Of a DNA stretch of 64,000 nucleotides, positions 1 to 12,685 are shown in pieces. A model generated the notes under the pieces. The model made no database searches. It had not been told where the DNA came from and saw nothing but the letters and a program-made list of their open reading frames with translations. A program made the position numbers and the translations under genes. Each line of letters starts with the position of its first letter. Position 1 is the first letter of the stretch. The DNA comes from Parascedosporium putredinis (lineage: Eukaryota; Ascomycota; Sordariomycetes; Microascales; Microascaceae), in assembly GCA_949357655.1 (NCBI GenBank), contig CASHTG010000012.1, positions 930,001 to 994,000 of the forward strand. Direction: 5' to 3'.

Positions 1-3000
1 AGCGCAACATTGGCGGGGTTCAAAGCAACTCGTCGCTCGTTAGGAAAGGTCTCCCGGGGCACACCAACTGTGAGTTGGGTGTAGGGTGTAGTGGCGGGCA
101 GGACGGCATCAGGCTTTGTGTCAGTGGCGGACTGGGTAGTCGAAGCATGGCGAACAACCTGGAGCTGTCCAGAATTACGGGGCACGAGAGCTGTGGACGC
201 GACAGAGGGAGGCGGAAAACGCTGCCACTGGCGGTGAGAATGAGACCGACGTCGGCCAGCAACGACAAGGGTAGGAGATCTGCACGTGAAGCTGTCTTTT
301 TTTTTCGGCAAAAGCTCAGGGAGCGAGCACCGAGAGGTTAGCATAGTCTCTTGACCATTTAAACAGGCGGAACAACGAGTGATGAAGAGCAAAACAAGAT
401 TGCGCAAGCACAAGCAACCGTAGTGGGATATACAATTGTCTCAGCTCATGGGGAACGCTGGTGGGAGCTCCTCAAGGGCTTTCGCAGCTTGGTGGGATCC
501 TTCCATTGCTGTCGAGTGGGTCACTCCGGCAATCGAATTCGGGTTGCCTCGGCGCCAAATAGCAGAAAGCTTACCTCGAGTCTGCGAAATAATTCGCCGC
601 GCGGCCGTCGGCGAGCTTACACCTGCTTGGCTGCCCTGGCCCAAGGCCAGGAGCGATCGGGAAAGAGGCCACGGCATTTGATATCGCTCGAATGGTAAAG
701 AGAAGCCTTCTCGCCGGAGGGAGTCTACTTGCAAGGCAGAATCGAGAATATAATGTCGTCTCCCTGGCGCGTCTGACTCACGAGTGGGTTCGGTGGGCCT
801 CAGACGTTGAGCTCATGCACGGTCCTGACTTCCTCGCGAGCGGTCAAAGGTGTTCGAAAGACGAAAAAATGGACTGCTGCAAGTCGGCGAAGGTGCACCA
901 GCTCAGCTGGAGCAAGACGGCGAAAGCCCGGGGAGGGGACGAAGCCTGGAGAGGGCCAAAGAAATCAAAATCCAGATCCAGGTCAATCGAAGCAGCTAGG
1001 CTACTAGCGATTGGCAGACCCTAGCTGTTGTGAACAGCACGGTCGACCTCGGAGCCTCGTCGACAACAGGACACGGAGGGTAGAAAGAAAGAAGGAACCA
1101 CTTGCGAGTGATTGAAGGAGGAAGAAGAAAAAGAAGAAAAAGAAAAGCGAAAAGAAAATAAAGACGTTCAGAAGAGAGAACTGCTCCCCAGACCAAGGAC
1201 CAGGATTATGTTCCACTGTGTTAGCGCAAGTACAGCTACTTTGACTTAGACAATTGTGTGGCGCCTTCCCGTCGAAGCGGCGATGCTTTTTCTGTTGGGT
1301 ACACTACATCAGGACGGTGCCGAGGGCGGCCTTTCCAAGGCAATCAATTTGATCCATTCACCAAATCACCCATCAAGCCTTCAAGGGTTGAAGGCCAGGG
1401 GCAGGACTTGAGCATCGCTTCTCACGCACCGACAGGCACTAGCGCCAAGCGCTCCACTAGACTAACAACCCCAAGCCCTACTACTATGCCCCTCCAGCAG
1501 CAATGTGGGCTTGGGAGTTGGCTAACCTGGACCGATCCTTCACAGGAAAGCCATTCAAATTAATATCAATTGATCAATCCATTGTTGATTGTTTGGGCTG
1601 TGGAACAATCGAGGGCATTGGACTCTAGCGTGTTTCCTCAGTTTTCACGAAGCCTAGACCTCGGGCCACGCCTCTCGGGCTCGAATCGGAAGGCACTCAT
1701 GGGCCGTCATGCGAAAATCGAGGGTTCGGCCACTGAGGAATGCTGGGTGATCCGACATAAACCATTGCTCGATTTGATGCCGAGATCTTCGATGTATCTT
1801 GATACATCGACATACAGTGTCACTCTCCAGCATTTCCTTCTCTTTTCCTTTTCTCCTCTTCTCCGTCGGCAGTCGTGTAACGTCCAAGACTCGACCCCTC
1901 ATTCTTGTCACGGTACGTTGCGAATCTGGAGAAGTCGGGCTCGTGCAAGGCTATTTCCATCCGCGCCGGCGTATTACACACCATCCTCTTCACGGACGTT
2001 CCCCGCCCCCTCGGCAAACGGGCGAGTAACACCAGCGCTGATGGAGGGTACGTGAGGAGCGGGGAATGATAAAGGGGCAAAGAGAATACCAGCCAGGGAC
2101 AACTTCAGGTGGCTCAATTGGTTGTCCCATGGAGATGGTGGGCAGACCACACCACCCTGCAAGTCAGTCCAAGGTGTCACAGCTTTTGTCGACAGCAATT
2201 GCGGAGTTGTCGCAGTGTTGTGCCACCACCTTTGAGACCAAACATAGCCATCCTGCCATATAAAGTTTTGACCATCTCGAACGGCTGTGGCGTCCCCACC
2301 CCTTTTCAAGGATTTGGAGAAACCTGGGGAATTCCTGGAGAAGCGCGAGTCAAGTTAAACATCTGAGGTTGGGGTTGCCTCACGCCCTTTGTTTCGATGA
2401 CGATGGTCACTGCCAATTCACACCGGGGACCCTGGGCGCTCGGCTCTCTCGGTGTACTCTGGTACTTGCCCCGCACGCTCACCTTCCCTTCCCCGCCTCG
2501 CTTGTTTGTTCCATCTGCACCATGGCCGTGGCCCCTCCGCTTCCCGTTTAATAAAGCCTGGGCCGTTTTGTATCTACGGATCCGGAGCTCAGTGGGCCAG
2601 TGCGAGTGCTCCTATATCATGACAGAGAGCCCAAGACGTAAGCAAACACAAGCGCCCCATTCGCCAGCTTGTTTCCGATGATTATGAGCCGTAGTCAAGC
2701 GCGTCCCTCGTGCCCCCTCTAAACCTACCCCTTTCAAAGCTTTGCAGCGATGGTGACGCATCCACGCTCAGAAATCCATGGACGGCATCGAAAGACGAGG
2801 CTTAGATGGCACAACGCGGCCCCGCGTTGTTCCATCCGCAATCCTCTTTGCAGCGGTCGTGTCCGAAAGCAAAGGCGCTTTCCACGGCTCTATCGTCGCC
2901 TTGTAGCTAACGGACCCCTCATCTCTGATGTACCCCTAGATAGAGGCTGGGGCTGACCTTCACCTCATTCGTTACGTTCTGATCGACGTATCCTGCACCA

Positions 3001-3525
3001 ATCACCAATCAGGCGGCCGATCATTTATTTGTAGGGTCAACGGGTAGGCGGTCACGAATACAAGATTCCCATGGACACAGAAGCACTCACCATCTGAGTA
3101 TGTCACGGTCGTAATTGTGAACAAGCACAGGGGTGTGCCTCTTCTCCATCAGTTGCCTTCTAAGAGAAAAGCAAAGAGTTGAAGTCATACTCTATCTGCC
3201 GAGAATCGATAGGGTGCGCGTATTCACGCTCTCTATCTAGCCTGCTAGTGCCATCTGAGAAGCCTTGGATAGCTTATTAGCCCCGTCAAGGGCATTAGGT
3301 CGACTACAGTCCTTACTGGGCAGTAGAGATATCTCCTGAGAGAGAATGACGCACGTCACGCTCGCATTTCCCCATGCCCCGAAGGAGAAGCGAAGAGGGC
3401 AAGAAGAAAAAGGATGCCTCCAAAGGAATACGCTGCCCCAGTTCACTCACTAACCTATAAACTAACCTATATGCGCCGCAACCTCTATTTCTATAATTCG
3501 AACCTCGTCTCCTCTGTATCTGCCC
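1..3525. other. No gene seen at the left edge
   Basis: Open frames here are short, overlap on both strands and have compositions that do not look like protein. No intron-linked exons or family motifs were recognised. The stretch includes a purine-rich run (about 1110-1160, A/G-rich on the + strand). It could hold a promoter for a gene outside the window, but nothing shows this directly. Confidence 0.5.
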
Positions 3526-4604
3526 TCAAGCAACCAGCCGAACGGTCCTCCCGACCTCTCCCCGATCTACGGCGTCGACGCGGGGCACCTTCTTCCAAAT
3601 CTCCTCGGCCACCTCTTCTACCGACGGGCTCGCATCAACGAGCACAAGGTCTTCTTCTTCCTGCCTAAACTGCCTCGTTTCCGCGACCCCGGCGGGTTCG
3701 GACCTTTCCTGCGGGGTTCCCCCAGGTCCGTCTGGCGTTCCAATCGTTCCCAGGCTCAGGCCCCAGAAGAGATCGCGCACGCGCTTCTGCATCTCCGCCT
3801 TCTCGTAGACCTCGCCGCCCCAGCCACCTCTTTCGCGAGCCTTGTTTTCGTCTAAGTCGAGAAGAGGACCATGTCGGGCCGGGGGAGGCCGACCTCGGGG
3901 CCGCGCGCCCAGTGGAGGGACAGCGCAGGGTTCTGCTTCGCAGCGCTATATACCACGCCACTGTAGTAATATCGATCGCAGAGGACGGTTGTGCCGCTCG
4001 CTAGTAGGGAATTGATGGACTTGCTACGGAACACGGCCAAAGGTTGCCATCTATTAGCACGATTCATCTGAGAGTTGGGGGTCGCCGGTTTTGGCCATCA
4101 CATGTCCGCGTGCCTCGCGAAAATGGCAGATACATACGCAGCTTCCCAGCGGTTAGCACTAAAAAGGAGGTGTATAGCATGGTCATCCATCTCAATGGAG
4201 CTCTTTAAATATCCATCAATCATCTGGCCGATGGGTGTGGTCCGATCTAGTCATCCAGTTAGTCCTGGTAGGAAGAATTTGGGCGGCCTCATCTCTGGTC
4301 CTGGAAACCCGGCGCGGGCGCTGATCTCGCATTTCCGAGAAATGGTGTTGTTGACAGTGTGAACCGGAAGTGGCCGGTCGGGGGGACCTCAGGTTCTGTT
4401 TAGTGAAAGCCGACTCACCCGGGAAGCGCATCACCTTGACCTTTTGCCAGCTTCAACAAAGCGCTGCTCTAATAGCTTGACCTGGGTCGTCTTGCCACTT
4501 CTGTCAAGGCCTTCTAGGACAATGAGCGCACCACGTCCCGCCGCATTCTGCTGTCCAGAGGAGGTGGCGATGGCGGCCGCAGCGAGGTCATTGATTGACG
4601 CCAT
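3526..4604 (-). CDS. Thymidylate kinase (dTMP kinase), with two single-base frame breaks
   Basis: Phosphorylates dTMP to dTDP with ATP, the committed step to dTTP. The start at 4604 opens a protein whose P-loop GLDRSGKT lies at about residues 32-39. Exons read 4419-4604, 4138-4246 and 3526-4023, joined by a GTGAGT donor (intron 4247-4418) and a GTATGT donor (intron 4024-4137). The joins give the expected order: MRFP, then RTTPIGQMI, then the NRWEAA motif, then LCDRYYYSGVVYSAAK, then the lid/LID-like region with GLPRPDMVLF. Two frame breaks interrupt it: near 4442-4445 (an A run on the coding strand, one base short, just before VKVMRFP) and near 3858-3866 (inside VLFLDLDEN). With both bridged the product is about 264 residues, somewhat longer than the yeast enzyme because of an acidic C-terminal tail. 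Family identity is seen directly in the motifs; the breaks are inferred to be indels. Confidence 0.93.
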
Positions 4605-6689
4605 TTTGATAGGCTTTGTGCCTTTTTCTTTTTTTTTTTCTTCTTGGTTCCTCAAGTAAAAAAGAAAGGAGGGCGAAAAGTCCGTTGGCTTTTCTTGAGT
4701 CCCTAAGCTTCTGGCGTGATCGTAATACGGGGTGGTCTTGGAATGCGCAGTCTGGTTAGATGGGGTTTCTAAGTAGGGTGAGAATATTGAGGGAACGATG
4801 ATTTTTCTTCGGAAGGGCTTCACCTTCGTATAATCCGGCCTGAAAACTATTGAGGGTCTCAGTACGTCCAGTATTCAAGGAGGTGTGCGAGAAGCCCGGC
4901 GTGCTGTCGCAGGAACAAATCGCAAAAATGTACTGGTGATGCTATCACCGGAGGCCGACGTACGGTGTGCTGGTGGGGTTGGCCGCGAAGGAGGGGCAGA
5001 GGGCTGGAGCGGAGGGGGAAAAAAGGATGAATAAAGAAATAGAAGGTTCAATTGAAGGATTAATCAACCTGGCAGAGAGCAGCTAGCTAGTGCCCCAGAA
5101 AACGTCCCACAGACTAACCACACGACATGAGATATAAAACACAGATGGCAACCCTGATTGTGGCGCGGCAGTTTCACCAACTCAAAGACAGGTGTTGCGC
5201 ATGAAACTCAGTTTACAAATACTTGCTTGATGGGCGCGCGCGCGAAGAAATGGCCGGCGGGGTTCGGACAACGAAGAGACGGATGCAGGTGTCAACCCAA
5301 GGTCACAACACTAAACCTCAAGCAGGGTCCCATCCTAGCATGAGCGATAAAAAACCAAAGGGGCGGAACACGAGGCTGGAAAAAGATCAAGCACATGGAT
5401 CAAGCCTCCATTAACCTATCATTACATCGGACTAAGCTGGGCTAAGCTGGGGAGGCCTGAATACCGAAGCCGGACTGGGGATGGAGCTACTCCCTCCCTC
5501 TCTTTCATCAAGCTGACTAAACATTGGTTCTAACCTGCGCTGGATTTCTGTCCTGTTTCTATCGTGGCTCTACTGATTTGAGGGTTTTGCAGTCGTTTCG
5601 AGAGGATGGCATAAATGAGACGAAGAACAAGTGCTGTAAAACTGCCTTGGTGTCACGCTTTGGACATGTGAGGACATGGCTACCAAGGAGGCGCTCCCGA
5701 CCTGTGGTGATATGGGCTGGTTCGCATTTGTGACCCGTCACACAGTGCTCATCATTGTTGAAAAGTCTGCTCATATTTCACATAATCTTGTATGGCGAAG
5801 CCTACAAGACTGGCTATCATATTCTAATTCATCCTGTCATACAAGCCTCCAAGGAACAAGACGTTGATTTGGGAATAATCATGCTGGCGATACTGATCAC
5901 CAAACCATCTTTGACAGCGCCGCTGAATAACAAGAAACATTGATGCCCGCCAAGTGACGGAAAAAGGGGGAAAAAAAGGAAAAAAGATAGCTGGGGGACA
6001 AGAAGTTGCCCCAGAGGCGAGGAAGAAAAGCGAGGAAGAGGAGAAGGGAGAGGGAGAAAGGCGCTAGGGTGATACCGATGGTGGTGACGAAAAGTAGACA
6101 AACGATATGATGCTAAAAACTGAAGCAAAGGAGAAAAAGAGCCCCAAGGGGGCCAAAACAACCAGCCCGCCCTTCCTTTTCCAATTCCCTGGAAATGCCA
6201 TGAGACCATAAAAGAGCGCAGTATAAGACGTGAAATGAGATGGCAGCTGCGTGAATGGAAGGGCGCATGGCCCTCACACCGGCTGCTTCCGGTCAAACAT
6301 TCTAGGAGACGAAAAACCAGAGGCCTCAAGAGAGCGGTTGAAATAAGACAAACTAAAGGACCAAGGAAAAGTATGGCAAGGAACGTGGCGTCAGAAACGA
6401 GGTTACCGACGATGTCGCATCGACGACAAAGAAAAGAATGTTGGGGAAACAAAAAAACCAAACAAGCAACGTAAGCAGATTTCTAAACGCCTAGCAATGT
6501 TTTGATGTTAGGGAATTGAGGAGGCCGCCAGGCCATCCATAGCCCTGGGACTTCCGTCCCTTACTCCTTCATTGATGGCGAGAGAGCGGGCATGACTTCT
6601 GCCGCGTGCCCAGGCTCGAACAGAGCTATAAACGACGGCATGGCCAAGAAGCGGTTCAAGTACCAAGTCTCTATCTCGGCCAGATCCGA
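4605..6689. other. Intergenic: thymidylate kinase promoter and SSXT gene 3' region
   Basis: About 2.1 kb between two minus-strand genes. It should contain the promoter and leader of the kinase (just above 4604, with a T-rich run at 4624-4644 on the + strand) and the 3' UTR of the SSXT gene. A 210-codon minus-strand frame at 5829-6461 is judged non-coding (see rejected items). No RNA gene was recognised. Confidence 0.5.
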
Positions 6690-7651
6690 CTAGGATGCGG
6701 CGGGAGGGGCAGGCATGTTCGCCATCTGTGGTGTTCGCTGAACCTGTCCCATTCCAGGGCTACCTTGACTGCCCATCGACCCCTTCTGCTGCATCTGGCC
6801 GGGTTGCGGACCGCCCGGTCGCGCGTTCTGTATGGGGAAAGCCGGTTCTTTTTCGGGTCGATACCGGGGAAAAGGGCCTGAAGCTTCGCGTAAAGCTCTT
6901 GCAGATACTTGTTCCGATCTTGGCGGTCCGCGACAGGATCGGCTGGGGTATTGGCGGCCCCATCGGTGCCTTCCGGGAGATACTTGATATCGAGACTCAT
7001 GTTAAGAGGCGGGGCGCTGATAATGACTGGGCATGGAGGTAGCTTATTCTTGCGGTCAGCCAGAGCAGCGAGATACTGGAGGTTTGCGTTGAGGCGTCGC
7101 AGACATCTGTTTATGACACATCACATTTTTAGCATCTCATCAATCATCGCCATCTGTCAGGCCAAGGGCATGATAAACGTACTGTGTAAAGTCCTGAGAC
7201 ACCTCCTCTACCCTCTTCTTTTCCGCGTCCGACGAACCCTCCGGGCCCGTCAGTTCCTTCTTCAGTTCCAGTTGGGTATGCTGCAACTGCATTGATTCGT
7301 ATAGAAGTTCTTGATTGATATCGAGAAGGATCGAGAACCGCTCCCGCTCAACAGCGGTAAACTGGGGGCTGAGGGGAACTTGCATCGCATTTGCACCGAT
7401 ACCTTGTCCGCCGGGGAAGGTCGGGGTTTGGGGAGTCGAGATGGTTGCATTCGGGCCTTGGGCGGTCGGCGTGTGGGACTGAGATCCGGGCTGGGGGTAG
7501 GATATTGCTGGTTCTGCGTCTGCTGAGGTTGCCCTTGTCCCGGTTGCTGTTGATGCTGCTGTGGTTGCTGCGGTGCTTGCTGTTGCGGGTGGTGCTGGTG
7601 TGACTGTTGAGGTTGGGGCGTTTGCTGCATCTGGGGTTGTTGCTGTTGTTG

Positions 7652-7682
<31 letters not shown>

Positions 7683-8803
7683 TGTAATTGGTGCTGCTGG
7701 TGTTGCTGCTGCTGCTGCTGCTGTAGTCTGAGTTGCTGCTGTTGCCTCTGATGCTGCTGCTGTGCGAGCGCCTGCGCCTGTTGTAATTGCTGTTGGTTCG
7801 GCTGCTGTTGACCTTGCTGGGGTGTTTGAGGCTGGGGCGGTGTTGGCATGTTCGGGTTCGGGGTGTTCTGAGAGGCGCTCATAGGGCGTTGGGGAGTGCC
7901 GGTTGGTGTCATGCCACCACCAGCTTGCTGCTGGGCCGCCATGCGTTGCTGAAGCATCTGTTGTTGCTGTGCCGCGAGCCCAGCAGCCGTCATCTGGTAT
8001 CCGGCTGGCATTCCTTGAGCAGCCATGAAGTTCGGGTTAAATTGCTGGTGCCCAGCCGGGTATTGCGCGTTCATAAAAGCACCTTGCTGAAATCCTGGCA
8101 CTGAAAAACGATGTTAGCATCAGGTTTACGCCCGACAAAAGAACAACAAGAGTCCGTCTGTAGAGGGCAAGGCAGGCGCGGTAAGGGACTAGATGAGTGA
8201 ATCAAAGCCAGGGTACGAGGCTCTCTGCCTGATCGCTCCGCAACCACAATCAAACTTGTCCCGGCCAAAACACTAGCCCTTCATTATGATCCACGATATT
8301 TGACGCGTCGTTCGAGCGGGGAAAGAGAGTTGTGGCGGCAGCAGTCGCGTCGAGCCCGGCCTTCGCTCGCTCAGGGAGAGGGTAGAAGCGCGTGTTGCGC
8401 ATTTATCTGGGAAGGGAAAGCGAGGGAGATATAGAGGCGTGGTTGAAGGAAAGACGGGCGTGATGACACGGTTAGATTGGAAGGGAGGGCTACTGGAGGA
8501 CTCACTCTGTCCACCGCCTCCCATCTGGGCCATCGCGGGGTTCTGCACCATGCCACCAGGTCCTGGGCCTTGCATCATGCCAGCATTGGGGCCACCGGGA
8601 GCAAATGGTGCCTGGCCACCCATTGCAGCAAACTGCTGAGGATTAAACATCATCTGCTGGCCTGGCTGGCCTGGGGCGACCTGTCCAGGCTGCTGCATGT
8701 GAAGGTTTGGCTGTTGATGCTGGGGTGGGGCGGCATTGTTGAAGTGCGGCATTCCGGGACCAGGCCCATTAGGAAAGCCATAACCACCACCGGCAGGGTA
8801 CAT
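6690..8803 (-). CDS. SSXT/SNF11-domain glutamine-rich protein, SWI/SNF subunit type
   Basis: Predicted nuclear subunit of a SWI/SNF-type chromatin remodeller, related to yeast Snf11 and animal SS18. Exons are 8506-8803, 7183-8100 and 6690-7106. Intron 1 uses a GTGAGT donor and TTTTTCAG acceptor; intron 2 uses GTACGT and AAACAG. The N-terminus is Gly/Pro/Met/Gln-rich, followed by a long Q-rich region (about residues 115-330) with a pure Q run. The SSXT-like domain, about residues 350-435, starts at FSILLDINQELL and ends in CLRRLNANLQYLAALADR, split by intron 2; the GTACGT donor gives DFTQ joined to CLRRL. The C-tail is Q/P/M-rich and ends ...PAPPAAS at 6690. Frame breaks lie at the C run 7493-7497 and the A run 6849-6853 (coding strand), each one base short. 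Bridged length is about 544 residues. The exon phases agree only if those bases are restored. Membership of the complex is inferred from the family. Confidence 0.88.
7639..7684 (-). repeat. CAG/CAA repeat coding polyglutamine
   Basis: Near-perfect CAA/CAG triplet run on the coding (minus) strand inside exon 2 of the SSXT gene, with further Q-rich interrupted repeats out to about 7800. The mixed CAA/CAG codons suggest selection for glutamine rather than a simple recent expansion. Length is likely to vary between strains. Confidence 0.9.
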
Positions 8804-11472
8804 GGCTCTCTCTCTTTGCCTGCTCTTTCGCTTTCGTGGGTGTGGATGCCTCTTTCGCCTCGTCGCGCTCCCTCACGCATGCGCTGATCTCTTTATCCCA
8901 CAATCTTTTGTGATCGTCCTCCGAGCTCGGGACGTTGCTGGTGAGAAAAGGGTCGGCAAGGTCGCAAAGGAGTGTTGGAGGCGTCTACCGTGTGTCCAAA
9001 ATCCGAAAGGAAGGAGGGGAAAGGGATGGTGTGGCCTTTCGTTGCAGGGAGTCGCGACACTGGAAGTGCAAAGGTACTGCTGCAAGCTCTAGCAAGCGCG
9101 GGCAAGACGGGAAATGAGGGGACAGGAGTGCGATTATGGTCGGTCGGAATTATCAATGGACTTGGGCGGAGAAAGCGGGCGAAAATCTAAGTTGGAAGGG
9201 GAACTGCGCACGTCGGGATTATCTGAGAGAGTGGGTCGCGGCGCAAGAAGGGAAGGAGGGAGAGAAAAAAATTGTGTGGTGGATCTGGCTTGTCAATGGA
9301 TGGCGAGTCGAGAAGGGGAGAGGTTGGCGCGCAAAGTGACAGGCGAGAGAGGTAGGAGAAAGCGAGGCGGGACCGGGGCTGGAGGAGTTGGACCTGGTCT
9401 CTGGGCTAATCATATCTGATAACATTGGGGGCGCGCTGCACTGGCCAGTCAATTCACAGAGCTCCTTCGGCAAGCGGAAGAGCCTAGAAAGAGAAGGGAG
9501 AAAAAAACTCGATGCTCAAATAGGATGGACTACCTGCACGGCCCCTGGAATAATTGTTAAGGTCCGGCAAAAGACAACGAGCAAATAGAATTTATTCTTT
9601 CGAGGTTGCGTTGATCCACTCGCTCAAGGGAAGGTGCCCAGAAGAGGGCATCTTTGAGCCCTCCCAAAAAAAGTAAGAGAGAGAAAGAAGATACCAGAAT
9701 CCATCTCTCCAATCCATTGATCAATGTGACAACTTGACTAGTGTAGCTGCGGCTGTTGAGCTGAGGCAGGGTGAGGTGGCCGGTAACACAACATTTGAAG
9801 CCAGGAACAAAGAACGGGAACATGGATCCACGGATGCGAACGCGGTGATGGAGATTTACATGAATTTACGCTTTCATAAACAATAGAGTATTTGTCGCCA
9901 CTCCGCCAGGAAGCAGGACGAAGAGATGGAAGGAAAAATGGAGAAATCTAAATCATAATTTCCATCACGATGATTCCCACTTAGCCGGGTTTCTGGCAAG
10001 ATGAGTCCGATGCTTTGCATCTCTCGTCTTGGGAGGGTTGAGGGCGCGGCAATCCCGCCGCCCATTGCTGCATATCACCGGAGCTTGTGGACAAGCTTGA
10101 GTTCGAATGGATCCGTTTGGTCTGCCTCCTCAATTGGCTCTTATCTCTTCCAGTAATAGTGCTAGACTACTTAAAGCTATCATCTGGGGATGAATACATA
10201 TGCAATGAGCTGCTTGGAGGAGGTGGAGACGGAAGATCCGACTTGCCCGGGTATTTCTGCTGGCTCGTCTTCCCCTTGGAGCGAAATCCCGCAGCGAAAC
10301 AAGAATAGTCGGGTGGCTGGGGGGCATTACTGCTCTGCCCTCGCAATCACTCACCGATCAAATCGATGGAGATGTCCCCTTTCTCCATTCCGAGGGCCTA
10401 CAACATGGCCCCTAGCTAGAATAGGTCTGTCCTATTGATCTTTAACTGGAAGCGAGCACCTCCCACACCTTCTTTTTGTTTTTTTCTCGCACTTCCTCTT
10501 GTTAGCCACATATGCCACCACGTCCCTCGTTCTTTCACGACCGAGATTGACGGGTCGTTCCTTTTTTTTTTTTTATAAATAAAATAAATAAGTAGTTATT
10601 TCCACTTCCCCCTTTATCTATGTCTATCGTCACAAAAATTCTACTGAACTGTGAGATCAAATGATGCTGCCATATTTCGCTCGCGTATATCAATTTCCAA
10701 AACTGGTCTGATGAATCTGCACTGCCTTACCTAATCCGGCTCCCTTCTTCAGTGAGGATATGGCTGCCTCAGGCTGCAGACCATGTAGTGAGGGGAGTGC
10801 CTCGGTGTTGAGGTATTTGCCGCCAAAGGAAGCGAGACCGGGCCGGAAAGTCGGATCCATCTCCTGACCTTTGGCGTTGATGGATCCGTTGGAAATTCGA
10901 CGGATTCAATGAGTAGAGCTGACAAGGGCGGAGTGATTTCCCTTGTTAGGCATGCACTCATTCCCCCACCCCTTAAGATGAATCCACAATGAGTACGACA
11001 CGGAATCGGCGCTCGAGAGAAGGCTCATCACACTGCGAAATTATTCTAACACCTTCGATGGAAGCCTGCCACCTTTCGTCGGCTCATCGGCTCTCCCTGC
11101 TCTCCCTGCTCCATATACCCCGTTCACCTGTTGTTGTTAGCTCACGGCTGCTTTTGCCATCCCCAGAAGACCGTATATTGCCGACAGAGTCGGCGGGGTT
11201 GAAGAATGGCTTGACACAGCCTGTTCCGCGGTGGTCGTGAATCACTTGGCGGATAAATATGCTAGTCGGGGACAGGGGATACGGCGACGGGGCCAATGGA
11301 CGGCGATATTGACGAGAAGTGGAAGAGTATAAGTACAAGATTGATTATTAAGTTTTTTATGTACAGTTGTCGAGGGCTTGACCGAAGCACCGGCTCTTCC
11401 CTCGCCCTCGCGTCCCCCGATTCACGAGCACCCCTAGCAACACCATGTTTTTCTCCTGCCCTTGTCAATCAT
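8804..11472. other. Intergenic: SSXT promoter side and esterase 3' side
   Basis: About 2.7 kb without a supported gene. It contains a G/A-rich stretch above the SSXT start (about 8990-9400) and a T run at 10560-10574 followed by AT-rich sequence. Frames here are short and do not resemble known families. Confidence 0.5.
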
Positions 11473-12685
11473 TTACTTCCTCTTAGAAGCGGCACTCTTA
11501 GAGACATAAGTCGTGGCGTACTTGGAGGTACCCTCGACAACCTTGATGAACTCCTCAGCAAGGATCTCGCCTAGAGGAAAGGGTAGAAGCTGTTAGTAAA
11601 TGGTCTCCCGAATTGGATATGCAAAGGGACACTGAGCGTCTGTTTCTCGACGACGCTCTGGCATTTGGGGGAGGGTGAGGAAACAAGATCTCTGTTAGAG
11701 ACCGTGCGCCGCAGAAACTTACTGGAGCGGACCGAAGGGTGGAGCTCGTCGTACCAGAGGAAGCTGTCGGGGTCGTTCTGGGAGTCGACGCATGCGCCAG
11801 TGGCGGGATCGCAGTGGCGGAAGTAGCCGATGGGGTCAACGGGGGACTCGTAGTACTCGGTGGGGTTGGCGATGAGCTCGGAGAAGAGGCTGTGGACGTC
11901 AAAAACGGTCAGGGAGGCGCCGGGCCATCGGTTGTTGAGGACGGTGTTGGCAGCGGCGCCGTAGCTGAAGATGGAGTTGACGCTAGTGGAGTACTGATGG
12001 ATCTTGTTCTTGAGGGCGAGGATATCGTACGAGGTCTTGTCTCCCCAGAACTGGTTATCGCCAGTGCCACCGAGCTCGGGGAGCTCGTACATGGGGAGCT
12101 TCTCGAGGGGCACAACGTTGAGGAGGACGAAGTGGCGTCCGCCAGTCTCATAGACGTTGTCGAAGACGTTGAAGACACAGTCGGTGTAGGTGGTGAGGGT
12201 GGTGCCAGCCTTGTTGTCGTCCGTCAAGAAGGCGTCAGCGCCGAGGTCGTTGGTACCGATCCACAGAGCGTAGACAGTGTTGTCGGCGGTGACATTGTCG
12301 TAGAGGGGGTACTCGGTATCGGCCTTGAAGGCGGGCACCTCGTACTCGAGGACAGAGGGGAAAGGCTGGCCAATGAGGGGAAGTCACGCTCAACAATGGC
12401 ATTGGAGCAGGTGGCGCCGCTCACGGCGTAGTTGAAAGACTTGACGCCGGCCTTCTGGGCGATGATGCGGGGCCAGGCAAAGCCGCCGCTGGCAGCGCCG
12501 GAGCTTTCGGGGAGGAGCTCGCCGGCAGGAGGAGCCTCGCCGCCGTGGTTGATGAAGTAGCCGAGACGACCCTCATCGGTGTAGCTGTCGCCAAAGGTGA
12601 CGAGGTTGTCAAACTTCTTGAGGCCGCAGGCGGCGGTGGCAGCCAGGGGCACAAGGGCGGCGGCGATGGAAAGGGAGGCCTTCAT
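11473..12685 (-). CDS. Secreted GDSL/SGNH esterase, carbohydrate esterase family 16 type
   Basis: Predicted extracellular acetylesterase acting on acetylated plant or wall oligosaccharides (function from family). Start 12685 gives a signal peptide of about 18-20 residues ending near ATAAC. Block I FGDSYTDEGR follows (nucleophile Ser about residue 34), then WIGTNDLGAD (block III) and near the end LWYDELHPS with the Asp and His of the triad. Exon 1 is 11723-12685 and exon 2 is 11473-11570. The 152-bp intron has GTAAGT at the donor, TACTAAC as branch point and CTCTAG at the acceptor, and joins HPSVRSS to EILAEEF. One frame break lies at the C run 12377-12380 (coding strand), inside the segment FPLIGQPFPSVLEY. 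Bridged length is about 353 residues, usual for CE16. The antisense 230-codon frame over this gene is a shadow. Confidence 0.92.

Noticed and set aside
1570..2055. 161-codon + frame near the left edge
   Set aside because: Composition is not protein-like, there is no domain, and it overlaps minus-strand frames of similar size.
5829..6461. 210-codon minus-strand frame rich in F, L, S and P
   Set aside because: It is the reading of a purine-rich + strand downstream of the SSXT gene. Low complexity, no domain, and it lies where that gene's 3' UTR is expected.
11739..12431. 230-codon + frame rich in V, G, E and D
   Set aside because: Antisense shadow of the CE16 esterase, produced by its codon bias.
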